A stretch of 64,000 nt of DNA from Phycisphaerae bacterium. GTDB lineage: Bacteria; Planctomycetota; Phycisphaerae; UBA1845; Fen-1342. The first letter of the stretch is position 1. Every line of letters begins with the position of its first letter. The DNA is taken from NCBI GenBank assembly GCA_017999985.1, contig JAGNKU010000008.1, positions 1-64,000 on the forward strand. Direction: 5' to 3'. The position numbers were made by a program, and so were the translations under genes. The notes under the pieces were generated by a model. That model was not told the origin of the DNA. It ran no database searches and was given only the letters and a program-made list of their open reading frames with translations. Positions 9,671-18,338 of this stretch are shown piece by piece.

Positions 9671-10687
9671 TCACTCCGCCCAGGCGGACTCATCGAGCGG
9701 CAGGGCCTGGGTCTCGGCGTGCAGCCGCGCACTCCAGGCCGCGTCGAGCGGGCCGACGAGATTGTCCAGTAGCGCTGCCCGCTCGGCGATGCTGGCGGGC
9801 CACCCGGCGGGGTCCGCGCACCGCCGCAGCAATGCGGTGAGCGCGGTTGGTTGCTGGGCCCACAGGAAACGCGTTACCGCCCAGGCCAGTGGGTAGCAAG
9901 GCCCTTCACACCACGCGGCGTCGTCGCTCAGGAGGCGGCGCAGGTCCGGCAGCGCGGCCGGCGTGGGGTAGAGCTTGCTGAACTCGTGCAGGCGATAGCC
10001 GTTCACCGGCGCGCGCGGTGTCAACGACCCGTCGCAGGGCACCTCGAACAACATGGCCAGACCCTCACGCAACCAGGTTGGAACGCGCTCGGATTGCGGG
10101 AGCAACCCGAGATTCGCCTGCACCTGGTGGGCGGACTCGTGCTGGACAATGGACAGGGCGAGCAAGCTGCGCCGGCGCTCCAGGCGACCCTTCAGCCGCG
10201 GACGCTCCTCAGGCAGCGACTGTTCAATGCTGGCCCGCACCGCCGCGAGCGCCGGTGCGGTCTCGAGATCGAAGAACGTGCAGCGGTTGGTGTGATGATC
10301 GTAGAACCCAAGGGCGCCGGCGGGCACGGATGCGATTGCGGCGCGCTGCGCTTCAAACTCGCTGTGCGTGCCGAGAAAGTAGATCTCGAGCTTGTGGCGT
10401 GGTAGCCGGGCGGGCAGCCCCAAGTTCTCAGTGAAGCGCACGTGGGCGCGATAGACGGCTTCGAGGCGCGCTGCATACTCGCGGGCCAGCGGCTCCCCGG
10501 CCGTGCAGACCAGGACGAAATGGTCCGTATCCAGGCGCTGGGCCCCCGGTCCGACGCGCGACAGCATTTCAGACACCGCGGGCTCGTTTGCCGGCCGGGC
10601 GGCCAGCAGTTCCGCGGGATCACTCGCCCAGCCGAGCGCAGGCAGCCACCCGGCCATGAGAGCGATGACGCCGCGGTGCGCCCGCAC
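9671..10687 (-). CDS. DUF1570-like secreted gluzincin-type protease (copy 1)
   Basis: A 338-aa exported protein similar along its length to its neighbour at 10701-12137. Zinc-protease features are HESAH at 183-187 and a downstream WLREG (Glu208), the H-E-x-x-H...E pattern of gluzincins in the planctomycete-rich DUF1570 family. The likely start is a GTG at 10687, preceded by a G-rich stretch and giving a signal peptide (GVIALMAGWLPALGWA, then SDPAE). It begins 13 bp after the stop of copy 2, so the pair is an operon. The N-terminal part before the protease domain (LDTDHFVLVC...) matches the corresponding segment in copy 2. Substrate unknown. Confidence 0.75.
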   Translation of the reverse strand: MRAHRGVIALMAGWLPALGWASDPAELLAARPANEPAVSEMLSRVGPGAQRLDTDHFVLVCTAGEPLAREYAARLEAVYRAHVRFTENLGLPARLPRHKLEIYFLGTHSEFEAQRAAIASVPAGALGFYDHHTNRCTFFDLETAPALAAVRASIEQSLPEERPRLKGRLERRRSLLALSIVQHESAHQVQANLGLLPQSERVPTWLREGLAMLFEVPCDGSLTPRAPVNGYRLHEFSKLYPTPAALPDLRRLLSDDAAWCEGPCYPLAWAVTRFLWAQQPTALTALLRRCADPAGWPASIAERAALLDNLVGPLDAAWSARLHAETQALPLDESAWAE

Positions 10688-10700
10688 GCCCCCAGCCCAG

Positions 10701-12137
10701 CTAGCGCGGCCCGCGACCGCGTCCACGACCGCCGTCCGACTGCTGCGGGGAGTCACGCTGGGGCTCGAGTGGCCCTTCTTCGCCCGGCGGCAGAAGCGAC
10801 CGCTTGAGCTGCAACGAGTCAAGGAACTTGTAGAAGTCTTCGATCCACTTTTCGTCGACCCGGCCGAAGATGTCCTCGAATTCCTTTTCCCGCTCGCTCA
10901 CGGTCAACTCGACGTCTTCCTCGCGGTCGAAGACGGTTTTGCAGTACTGGGCGTAGCCGGCGCGGTGTTCCTTCCAGAGGTAGTACACGAGGGACCACCC
11001 CAAGCAATACGAGTCCGCTTCGTTGCCGCGGGGCGGGTTGCGCCACATTTGGTTGTCAACGATGAAGCGCCTCCATTCTTCAAGCGACAGGGGGTGGGGC
11101 CCCCAGGTGGTGCGCAACTGATTGAGGCGGTTGTGGTTCAAGACCCCCAGGCTCGCGCCGGCCGAGGTTGGCGGGACCTCGAACATCATCGTTGTCCCTT
11201 CGACCAGCCACAAGGGAACACTGGCCTTGCGGGCCAAGCCATTGTTCGGGAACAGCCCGATATTGAAGTCGATGTGGTGCCCGGTCTCATGCTGGATCAC
11301 TTCCAGGTTCTGGTTCTCGACCAACCGGTTGACGCGGTTGCGCAGCCGCTGGCGCTCCTGCCACGGCGTGTTCTTGTCCTTGATCCGGGCAACGTCATCG
11401 GCGACGAACGGATGCGTCTCGTAGTCGAAGAAGAACGAACGCCGCGCATCGGGTCGGTAGAAACCCATGACGCCCAGGGGCACCTGCGTCAGGGCCTGAA
11501 ACTCCTTGTAGGTGCCGAAGTAGTGGATCTCCAGCTTGTGTTCCGGGCGGCGCGCCGGGAGGTTTAGCATGCGCATGAACTGCACCTTCCAGCGGTAGAT
11601 CGACTCGACGCGCGAAGCGAGCTTTCTGGCTGCCTCGTCCGACGAAGTGTAGACCATCACGAAGTGCGGCTTGATCAGCACCTTCGCCTCGGGGCCGGCG
11701 ACCTTCTTCATTTCCGCCAGCGATTCCTCGTTCAGCGGCAGCTCGGCCAGCATGTCATCGCGCGCCGCCCCGCTCGTGGATTCGTCCGGGTTGGCCGTCA
11801 CGCCCGAGAGAATGGCCGCGATCTCCGCGTCCGTGATCGCACGCCGGTACGCGGCCCGCTTGGTGCCGCCCGCGCCGCCCGCGCCCGCCGCGGCGGAGGC
11901 TTCCTCGAGCGAACGGAGCTCGCGCACCTCGTTCCGCTTGACCGTCACGACAACGCCGTGCTTGGTCTTCACCTCGTATGAACCGTCCGGCAGCTCCTTG
12001 ACGTCGCCCTCGACGTACTTGCCGTTCATCAGTTCGATGCGGTAGCGCCCTTCGATTTCCGCCCGCGCCGGCGCGACCACCTGCGTGGCCAGCACGACGG
12101 CGGCCAGCAGGGCGAGGATGTGCACTGAATGCCTCAT
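10701..12137 (-). CDS. DUF1570-like secreted gluzincin-type protease (copy 2)
   Basis: A 478-aa protein with a clear signal peptide (MRHSVHILALLAAVVLATQV..., cleavage near ARA at about residue 26). A short beta-type domain follows (IELMNGKYVEGDVKELPDG, residues 34-52) that copy 1 lacks. The protease domain has HETGH at 283-287 and WLVEG with Glu313. The tail is low-complexity Gly/Arg/Pro. The ATG at 12137 puts the signal peptide at the N-terminus; five more in-frame codons lie upstream. This is the upstream gene of the tandem pair and sits divergently from thiL with about 150 bp between starts. Confidence 0.8.
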   Translation of the reverse strand: MRHSVHILALLAAVVLATQVVAPARAEIEGRYRIELMNGKYVEGDVKELPDGSYEVKTKHGVVVTVKRNEVRELRSLEEASAAAGAGGAGGTKRAAYRRAITDAEIAAILSGVTANPDESTSGAARDDMLAELPLNEESLAEMKKVAGPEAKVLIKPHFVMVYTSSDEAARKLASRVESIYRWKVQFMRMLNLPARRPEHKLEIHYFGTYKEFQALTQVPLGVMGFYRPDARRSFFFDYETHPFVADDVARIKDKNTPWQERQRLRNRVNRLVENQNLEVIQHETGHHIDFNIGLFPNNGLARKASVPLWLVEGTTMMFEVPPTSAGASLGVLNHNRLNQLRTTWGPHPLSLEEWRRFIVDNQMWRNPPRGNEADSYCLGWSLVYYLWKEHRAGYAQYCKTVFDREEDVELTVSEREKEFEDIFGRVDEKWIEDFYKFLDSLQLKRSLLPPGEEGPLEPQRDSPQQSDGGRGRGRGPR

Positions 12138-12251
12138 ACCTGGTTCCACCATGACTCAGTTCCCGTCCCCGTCACAAAACTCAACCATGATATTATTCAG
12201 CCAACCGCCGAACTGGCAACCAATTCCTGTGCCACCCCGCCCGGACGGGGC

Positions 12252-12257
12252 TAGAAT
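12252..12257 (+). promoter_or_regulatory. Probable -10 box for thiL-tsaE
   Basis: TAGAAT 34 nt upstream of the thiL ATG, in the divergent gap to the DUF1570 gene. No good -35 is seen (GTGCCA about 17 nt upstream is a weak candidate). TAGAAT recurs ahead of other genes in this window. Confidence 0.4.
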
Positions 12258-12290
12258 GGCGGTCCGTACGCGTCCTACGTGGATCTACCG

Positions 12291-13253
12291 ATGAGTGACC
12301 CGCAAGCACCGCCCCGTGGCGAGTTCGAGTTCGTCCGGCGTCTGGGCCGCCTGCTCGCGCCTGTCCAGCCGGGGGCGCGGCAGCCAATGGCCCGTGCGGG
12401 GGTTCCCTTCGGTGACGATATGTGCGTCGTGGCGCCGGACCAGCCCGAGCTGCTTTGGACGGTGGACATGCTGATGGACGGCGTGGATTTTGACTCGCGC
12501 GTCCATACCTGGCGGGCGATCGGCCGGAAGGCGCTCGCCGTCAATCTGAGCGATTGCGCGGCGATGGCGGTGGAGCCGGTCTCCGCGCTCTGTGCCGTGG
12601 CGCTGGCCAACACCCTGACCATGGAGGATGCGCTGGACCTGCTGCGCGGGGCCCAGGAATGCGGGCAGAGCTTCCACTGCCCGATCGTCGGCGGGGATAC
12701 GAACAGCTGGGACGCGCCTACGGTCGTCAGCGTCTCGGTCGCGGCCCGCTGCGAAGCAGGCCGCACGCCGGTTCGCCGCGACGGGGCCCGCCCGGGCGAT
12801 CGGATCTGGCTCACCGGCCCTGTGGGTGGTTCGCTGCTGGGGCGACACATGACTTTTGAGCCACGCATCGGGACCGCACTGGCGATCGCCCGCCGCCTGG
12901 CGCCCCACGCGCTGATCGATATCAGCGACGGGCTGGCCGTGGATCTGGGGCGCATCCTGGAGGCCTCGCATTGCGGCGGGACAATCAGCGTTGCCGCGCT
13001 GGACGCTGCGGTGCACCCGGACGCAGTTCGCATGGCGGATCAGGACGGCCGTCCGGCCCGCACGCACGCATTGGAGGACGGCGAAGACTTCGAGCTGATC
13101 GTGGTGCTGGCGGCGGATGCGCCCGATGGCGAATGCGCCGCGCTGGGGCTACTGCCGCTGGGACAGATCATCTCGGACGCCGGCTTGTGGTTGGAGGAGA
13201 GGCCGGGGCAGCGCACTCCAATTCCCATCCGCGGCTGGGAGCATTTCCGGTGA
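12291..13253 (+). CDS. thiL: Thiamine-monophosphate kinase ThiL
   Basis: Phosphorylates thiamine monophosphate to thiamine diphosphate with ATP in the cytoplasm. The 320-aa protein starts with the family's EFEFVRRL segment. It then has FGDDM (metal/ATP-binding Asp pair), the D-x-D-V-DF-type strand near MLMDGVDFD, NLSDCAAMA, and GGDTN, ending in the PurM-like C-terminal domain with ISDGLAVDLG and LEDGEDFEL. Length is normal for ThiL. The ATG at 12291 was chosen over a GTG at 12279 because the family begins right before EFEF. Its TGA overlaps the GTG of tsaE (GTGA), indicating translational coupling. Confidence 0.93.
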   Translation: MSDPQAPPRGEFEFVRRLGRLLAPVQPGARQPMARAGVPFGDDMCVVAPDQPELLWTVDMLMDGVDFDSRVHTWRAIGRKALAVNLSDCAAMAVEPVSALCAVALANTLTMEDALDLLRGAQECGQSFHCPIVGGDTNSWDAPTVVSVSVAARCEAGRTPVRRDGARPGDRIWLTGPVGGSLLGRHMTFEPRIGTALAIARRLAPHALIDISDGLAVDLGRILEASHCGGTISVAALDAAVHPDAVRMADQDGRPARTHALEDGEDFELIVVLAADAPDGECAALGLLPLGQIISDAGLWLEERPGQRTPIPIRGWEHFR

Positions 13254-13711
13254 CGGTCGCGCAGGAACAGCTTCTCACCGGCCCGGGCCGGACACTGGCG
13301 CTTGGCCGGCGGCTGGGCCGACTCCTGCGAACGGGCGACTTCCTGGCGCTGACCGGACCGCTGGGGGCGGGCAAGACGCAACTGATCAAAGGGGTGGCAG
13401 CGGGGCTGGGCGTGCCGACCGAGCAGCCCGTCGTGAGCCCGACGTTCGTGCTGGTGCGCGAGTACGTGGGGCGCCTAAAGCTATATCACATAGATGCTTA
13501 TCGCCTGACGGGCGCCGCGGAGCTGCTGGCCCTGGGTGTCGATGAGATGCTGGCCGAGCCCGGCAGCGTCGTGGCCGTAGAATGGGCGGACCGGGTGGCT
13601 GAGGCGGTGCCGGCGTGTGCGGCGTGGATCGAGCTGGAGCACGCCGGACGAACGCAGCGGCGCGTGCGCATTCGCTGGGCGGCGTTGGCGGGTCGCCGGC
13701 CGGTGGCGTGA
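13250..13711 (+). CDS. tsaE: tRNA threonylcarbamoyladenosine biosynthesis ATPase TsaE
   Basis: A 153-aa P-loop ATPase needed for the t6A modification of ANN-decoding tRNAs together with TsaB/TsaC/TsaD. The Walker A is GPLGAGKT at 36-43, followed by the family's SPTFVLVREY and LYHIDAYRL segments and VVAVEWADRV near residue 105. The GTG start at 13250 overlaps the last codon of thiL by 4 bp. The frame is open much further upstream inside thiL, but that part is a shadow. Neither TsaB nor TsaD is visible nearby. Confidence 0.92.
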   Translation: MTVAQEQLLTGPGRTLALGRRLGRLLRTGDFLALTGPLGAGKTQLIKGVAAGLGVPTEQPVVSPTFVLVREYVGRLKLYHIDAYRLTGAAELLALGVDEMLAEPGSVVAVEWADRVAEAVPACAAWIELEHAGRTQRRVRIRWAALAGRRPVA

Positions 13712-13787
13712 TTTGCGGTTGACACGCGCGGGGGTTGGCCCGACACTACGGCGCGGCTTGAGTGAGTGTGCCCTCAAGAGGTGGTGC

Positions 13788-13988
13788 ATGCGGACATTGA
13801 TGCTGTTTGGACTGCTCGCGGGACTGGGGTTGCTGGCCGGTTGTGCGACGGTCACCAAGACGCCGGCGGAGAATTGGGCGCATACCCGCGCGAATATCGA
13901 GCTCGACATGTTGCAGATTGCGGACGACTGGAACCTGATCTGGCTGAACACGCACCAGACCCGGTTGACGCGGTGGCATACGCGTTAG
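13788..13988 (+). CDS. Small lipoprotein of unknown function
   Basis: A 66-aa protein with a lipoprotein signal sequence (MRTLMLFGLLAGLGLLAGC, lipobox LAGC, Cys19). The mature part is about 47 residues and rich in Trp, Asn and Arg, ending in WLNTHQTRLTRWHTR. A good Shine-Dalgarno (AAGAGGTGG) precedes the ATG at 13788, and an intrinsic terminator follows 32 bp after the stop, so this is a genuine short gene. The repeated R-L-T/S-R-W/Y pattern at the C-terminus looks conserved rather than random. No function is recognised. It lies 76 bp after tsaE and could share its transcript. Confidence 0.75.
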   Translation: MRTLMLFGLLAGLGLLAGCATVTKTPAENWAHTRANIELDMLQIADDWNLIWLNTHQTRLTRWHTR

Positions 13989-14020
13989 TCGCGCCATCGC
14001 AACACGCATAACGGACTTCA

Positions 14021-14051
14021 CGGCCGGCCGCTTTGGGTTGCCGGCCGTTTT
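14021..14051 (+). terminator. Intrinsic terminator after the small lipoprotein gene
   Basis: CGGCCGGC at 14021-14028 pairs with GCCGGCCG at 14040-14047 (8-bp all-GC stem, 11-nt loop), followed by TTTT at 14048-14051. It closes the thiL-tsaE-lipoprotein unit before the amidohydrolase operon. Confidence 0.85.
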
Positions 14052-14250
14052 GATGCGCCGCCGTGGGCCCGGTGGGGGTGCGAAGCATTGGGGGACCTCC
14101 CGACGTGCGGCGCGGCCCGTTGGCGTGTGGCTATTCGTTGATTTCTGTAGCGCGGTGGTATGCCTCCGGCGAAACCGCTATGCTGCGAGCACGGCGCAGC
14201 CCCAGGCGCCTGCGTCGTTTGTCTGCTCCGCTTGACGGCCTGCGAGCGCT

Positions 14251-15681
14251 ATGTTCAGTCGATTGCCCCCGCCAACGTCTGAGTGTTCACGCCGCCCCGG
14301 AAACGTGCTCGCGTGCGTGGCTCTGCTGATAGTCCTGTCAGTGTGTGCGCGTGTGTCGGTCGCTCAGGGCCGGGCCATCGCGCTTCAGGATGCGACGCTG
14401 TTCATCGGCACGGGCCAGGTCATTGAGCACGGCACGGTGATGTTCCAGGATGGCGAGATTCTCGCCGTGGGTGCCGAGGTCAAGCCGTCGTTCCTGGCCC
14501 GCAAGATATCGGTCCCCGGAAAGTACATCACACCCGGGCTGATCGACGCCGGCACGACGCTCGCGCTGCGCGTCGCCCCCGGCGCCAACGTGGCGACGGC
14601 GCGAGCACTCGACGCCTTCGATCCCTATGCGGCGGACGAAATGCGGGCGGCGTGGCGGGACGGCGTGACGGCGGTGTACCTGCCGGCCAGCACGGGCGCG
14701 GGCATCGGTGGGCTGGCGGCGATTGTGCGGCTGGGGCGCCCCACGGAGTCTGACGACTTCGTACTCGCTGGCGAAGCCGAATTGTGTGCGACCGTCGGCG
14801 GCGCGAACCAGCCCGGGCCGCTGGTCCGCGTGAAACTGGTGGAGGAGCTGCGGCGCCGATTCCAGGCGGCCAAGGACTACCGCGACGCCTGGGATGACTA
14901 CCGGGACAGTCTGAAAGAATACGAAGAGAAGCTCGCCGAGCGCGCGAAGAAAGACGCGGCTGCCGGCAAGCCGGACAGCGGCCACGGTCCGGCGGCGAAG
15001 AAAGGCGCTCACGAACAGAAGCCCGATGAGCCGAGCGCAGACAAGAAGGAGCCGGCGAAGGACGAACTCAAGAAACCGACCGAGCCGGCCAAGGACCGGA
15101 GCGCGGAGTTGCTGCTGCGCGTGCTGGACGGCGAGCTGCGCCTGCGCGTCGAAGCCCATGACCCGGCGGACATTCTCAACGTGCTCGATCTCGCGGAGGA
15201 GTTTGGCGTCGCGCTCGTGCTCGAAGGCGCGACGGGGGCCCATCTGGTGGCCGAGCGACTCGCACATCGCGACGTGCCGGTCGTGCTGACAGCGCCACCC
15301 GCGCCGCTCGCTTACACCGGTGGTCCCGAACGGTTCGCCCGCGCCGATGCGGCGGCGCTGCTGAACGGCGCCGGCGTCCGCGTGTACTTCGGCTCGGGGG
15401 CCGTGCCGCTGCCCGATGGCGCGCCGCGGTTGACGTTGCGCGTAGCGCAGGCGACACGCGCGGGTTTCGTCGATGACGCGGGCCTGGTTGCGCTGACCGG
15501 GGGCGCTGCGCGTCTGCTCGGCGTGGAGAAGAAAATTGGACGTCTGGCGACGGGGCTCCAAGCGGATCTCGTGGTCTGGAGCGCGCACCCGCTGTCGCCG
15601 GGGGCGCGCGTCGAGCGCGTCTATGTCGGTGGCCGCGAGGTGTACCGTGCCGAGGGCGGGGCGGAGGGGCAGGACGAATGA
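14251..15681 (+). CDS. Exported amidohydrolase-family protein 1, HxH site lost
   Basis: A 476-aa protein with an N-terminal signal sequence (CVALLIVLSVCARVSVAQ at about 27-44). It has the amidohydrolase N-terminal strand domain (ALQDATLFIGTG...GEILAVG). Where an active enzyme reads PGLIDxHxH, this one reads PGLIDAGTTLALR, so both metal-binding His residues are gone. The C-terminal cap (IGRLATGLQADLVVWSAHPL then VYVGGREVYRA) is intact. A strongly charged Lys/Glu insert (about residues 205-285) interrupts the barrel region. It is the first gene of the eight-gene operon; its TGA overlaps the next ATG by 4 bp. A TATGCT at 14179 is a weak -10 candidate. Confidence 0.8.
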   Translation: MFSRLPPPTSECSRRPGNVLACVALLIVLSVCARVSVAQGRAIALQDATLFIGTGQVIEHGTVMFQDGEILAVGAEVKPSFLARKISVPGKYITPGLIDAGTTLALRVAPGANVATARALDAFDPYAADEMRAAWRDGVTAVYLPASTGAGIGGLAAIVRLGRPTESDDFVLAGEAELCATVGGANQPGPLVRVKLVEELRRRFQAAKDYRDAWDDYRDSLKEYEEKLAERAKKDAAAGKPDSGHGPAAKKGAHEQKPDEPSADKKEPAKDELKKPTEPAKDRSAELLLRVLDGELRLRVEAHDPADILNVLDLAEEFGVALVLEGATGAHLVAERLAHRDVPVVLTAPPAPLAYTGGPERFARADAAALLNGAGVRVYFGSGAVPLPDGAPRLTLRVAQATRAGFVDDAGLVALTGGAARLLGVEKKIGRLATGLQADLVVWSAHPLSPGARVERVYVGGREVYRAEGGAEGQDE

Positions 15682-16844
15682 GCGTACGCCGCAGGCGAGC
15701 CTGGCTGAACGGGTTGGCACTGCTCGTGGCGGTGGTGGCGCCGGCGTGGGCCGATGATCCGCCGGCCGCGGTGCGTGTTCTTGCGGGAGCCCAGTGGGTC
15801 AACGCGGACGGCGAACTCGCGGCTGATGCGCTGCTGGTCATCGGCGGCGAGAAGATCTTGCAGGTGGGGGGAGCTGCGCCGCCGGGCGTGGCGGTGGACA
15901 GTTTTCCGGGCGCCGTGCTGTGCCCGGGCTTGATCGACTGCCAGGCGACGCTGTCGGCGCTGGGGGATCTCTGCGAGCGCCAGTCCGCGGTGCAGCCGCG
16001 GCTGAACTCACGCGCCGCGTTCGATCGCTGCGCCTGGCAGTTGCGACGCGCGCTGGCGGCCGGGGTGACCACATTTGCCCTCGTTCCTGACGATCAGAAC
16101 CTCGTGGGTGGTCACATCGCGGTGTGCCAGACGGCCGGCCCGGGTGGTCGGCCGCGGGTGCTGACGGACGCCGGCCCGTTGAAACTGTCGCTCGCGCCGG
16201 AGGTGTTCAAGGCCGACCGTGAACCGACCTCGCGCAGTGGTGCGCTTGGACTGCTGCGCAGCACGTTGACCGCGGCGCGGGCGGCGCCCGCGACGGATGA
16301 CAGCCCGTTGAAGGCTTTTGCGCAAGGGCGTCTGCCGGGCATCCTGACGGCGCCGAGCGGGGCGGACGTCAGCGCCGCACTGGAGTTCATCAACGAGTAC
16401 AAGTTGCGGCTGGCGGTGAGTCATACGCTGGACGCGCGCCTGGTCGCGGAAGCCGCGGCCGGCCAATTGACGGCGGCGATCGTCGGGCCGCTGGATGCGC
16501 TGGCGGGGCCGCGGGCCGGTGGGGCGGCGGGGCAGTTCGAACGGCATGGCGTGCCGGTCGCGTTGGCGGGTGGGCTGCCGCAGACCGCGCCGGATAGCCT
16601 GCGGATCGGGGCGGCCGTGGCGGTGCGCGAGGGCTTGTCGGCTGCCGCGGCGCGCCGGGCGATCACCGCAGTGCCGGCGGAGTTGCTGGGCGTGGGGGAT
16701 AGGATCGGAGTGCTGCAGCCGGGACGGCAGGCGGACGTGGTCGTGTTCTCGGCCGATCCGCTGGATTTGCGTGCCCGGGTGCTGGCCGTCTACATCGGCG
16801 GTCAGCGGGTCTTCGACGCGGGAGCGTCGCAGACGGGGCCATGA
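15678..16844 (+). CDS. Exported amidohydrolase-family protein 2, HxH site lost
   Basis: A 388-aa protein, the shortest of the eight. It has an N-terminal signal sequence (LNGLALLVAVVAPAWA, then DDPPA). The metal-site segment reads CPGLIDCQATLSAL, so the HxH is absent. The C-terminal family signature is IGVLQPGRQADVVVFSADPLDL then VYIGGQRVFDAG. Starts inside the stop of gene 1 (ATGA) and its own stop overlaps gene 3 in the same way (ATGA at 16841-16844), so translation is likely coupled along the operon. Its body contains the short FINEYKLRLAVSHT stretch in the place where paralogues have a strand-helix pair, which suggests the barrel is reduced rather than truncated. Confidence 0.78.
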   Translation: MSVRRRRAWLNGLALLVAVVAPAWADDPPAAVRVLAGAQWVNADGELAADALLVIGGEKILQVGGAAPPGVAVDSFPGAVLCPGLIDCQATLSALGDLCERQSAVQPRLNSRAAFDRCAWQLRRALAAGVTTFALVPDDQNLVGGHIAVCQTAGPGGRPRVLTDAGPLKLSLAPEVFKADREPTSRSGALGLLRSTLTAARAAPATDDSPLKAFAQGRLPGILTAPSGADVSAALEFINEYKLRLAVSHTLDARLVAEAAAGQLTAAIVGPLDALAGPRAGGAAGQFERHGVPVALAGGLPQTAPDSLRIGAAVAVREGLSAAAARRAITAVPAELLGVGDRIGVLQPGRQADVVVFSADPLDLRARVLAVYIGGQRVFDAGASQTGP

Positions 16845-18292
16845 GAGGTGCGGCCGTGCGACTGAGCGACATCTCACGACGCGGGTTGATGCGGGCGGCG
16901 CTGCTGGCGTCCTGTGTTGTTGGGGCGGCCTACGGTGCGGATGCGGACGGGGTCATCGTGCTCAAGGCTGCGCGGATTCACACCGTGGCCGGCGAGACAC
17001 TAGAAAACGGCGCGATCGTCATTGAGGGGGGGCGTATCACCGCAGTGGGGCCCGACGTGCCGATTCCGGAGGGCGCGCGGGTGATGGAGCACGTGGACGG
17101 CGTCATCACACCCGGCTTGATCGACGCGTGCTGCCTGATCGATTCGGAAATCCCGCAGGAAGCGCGGAGCTGGTCGTACGGGGCGCCGCCGCGGTCGTTC
17201 TGGGGAGCGCTCGGCGAGTACGCCCGCCGCCAGCGCGATGAGCCGGACCCCGAATGCGACCCGATCGAGGACACGGCGCGCACGTTGCCGGACGGGCTCG
17301 CGGCGGCCTTGCCGCCCCAGATCACCTGGACCGAGCAATCCGCGGAGGTCACGCCGCATCGGCGGGTGCTGGACTCCCTGAACCTGTTCTCGAATGACTT
17401 CACGCGGCTGGCGCGCGCTGGCGTGACGACCGTGTACGTATCGGCCGACACGGCGAATGTGATCGGCAACCGCGGCGCGATCGTGAAGACGGCGGGGCCG
17501 CTGGCAGAGCGTGTCATCCGCGGCGTGGATGCGGTGAAAGTCACGCTGGGCGGTGATCCGACGCTGCGTGGGACCGCCAACCTGCTGCCGCCGTCCCATG
17601 GCCCGGCGCCGAGCTTCCTAACCCGCCGACCGACCACGCGGATGGGCGTGGACTGGGTCTTCCGCAAGGCGTTTTACGATGCGCAGCGCGTGCGGGCCGG
17701 GCTCGCGATTCACGGGGCCGACATGCCGCCGACCGAGGCGGTGCCGGTGTTGCTGCAGGTGCTCGACGGCGAGGTGCCACTGCGCGTGCAGGCCCGCATG
17801 CAGCATGACATCTTCTCGGCGCTGCGGCTGGCGGGCGAGTTCAAGCTGAAATTCACGCTCGAAGAGGCGACGGAAGCCTATCGCTGCCTGCCGCAATTGA
17901 AGGCCGCGGGCGTGCCGGTCATCTTCGGGCCACTCTACATGACGCCGACCGGCTTCCGCGCCGCGACCGACGAGGTGGACCGCGCGCGGCTGAACACGCC
18001 CGCGCAACTGGCCGATGCGGGCATCGAGTTTGCGTTGACGGCGCAGGAGCTGCGGGACGAGGAAGGTCTCGTGCGGCAGGGGATGGTTGCCGTCCGGCAC
18101 GGGCTGACGCCGGAGCTGGCGTTGCGGGCCATGACGGCGACGCCAGCGAGTTTCATGGGGCTGGCGGGCGAGGTAGGCGTGATTGCGCCGCGGGCGGCGG
18201 CCGATGTGGTGGTCTGGAGCGGCGAGCCGTTTGACGCCGCAAGCCGCCCGGTGCTGGTGCTGGTGAGCGGCCGCGTGGTGTACAAGGACTAG
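16841..18292 (+). CDS. Exported amidohydrolase-family protein 3, HxH site lost, possible Tat signal
   Basis: A 483-aa protein. The N-terminus SRRGLMRAALLASC resembles a twin-arginine signal, unlike the Sec-type signals of most of its paralogues; this is a visual call. The N-terminal strand domain is VIVLKAARIHTVAGETLENG. The metal-site segment reads ITPGLIDACCLIDSE, with no HxH. The protein keeps VGVIAPRAAADVVVWSGEPFD and VLVSGRVVYKD at the C-terminus. The central region has two segments shared with other paralogues (ARAGVTTVYVSADTANVIGN, and LLQVLDGEVPLRVQ). It starts in an ATGA overlap with gene 2 and is followed after 46 bp by gene 4. Confidence 0.78.
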   Translation: MRGAAVRLSDISRRGLMRAALLASCVVGAAYGADADGVIVLKAARIHTVAGETLENGAIVIEGGRITAVGPDVPIPEGARVMEHVDGVITPGLIDACCLIDSEIPQEARSWSYGAPPRSFWGALGEYARRQRDEPDPECDPIEDTARTLPDGLAAALPPQITWTEQSAEVTPHRRVLDSLNLFSNDFTRLARAGVTTVYVSADTANVIGNRGAIVKTAGPLAERVIRGVDAVKVTLGGDPTLRGTANLLPPSHGPAPSFLTRRPTTRMGVDWVFRKAFYDAQRVRAGLAIHGADMPPTEAVPVLLQVLDGEVPLRVQARMQHDIFSALRLAGEFKLKFTLEEATEAYRCLPQLKAAGVPVIFGPLYMTPTGFRAATDEVDRARLNTPAQLADAGIEFALTAQELRDEEGLVRQGMVAVRHGLTPELALRAMTATPASFMGLAGEVGVIAPRAAADVVVWSGEPFDAASRPVLVLVSGRVVYKD

Positions 18293-18338
18293 GGCGGAAC
18301 GCCGGCCTCCGGCCGTGCGGCGCCCGGGAGAGCGTGTG

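Noticed and set aside
12971-13249. 93-codon N-terminal extension of tsaE
   Set aside because: It lies wholly inside thiL in another frame, is Gly/Arg-rich, and TsaE families start near the GTG at 13250.
14138-14184. Promoter of the amidohydrolase operon (TTGATT and TATGCC/TATGCT)
   Set aside because: Spacing is 15 bp for one pair and no -35 fits the other, so it is not listed as a feature; a promoter must exist in 14052-14250 but cannot be placed with confidence.
14338-15720. 460-codon open frame antisense to amidohydrolase gene 1
   Set aside because: No Shine-Dalgarno, shadow composition, and the sense gene has a signal peptide and family motifs.
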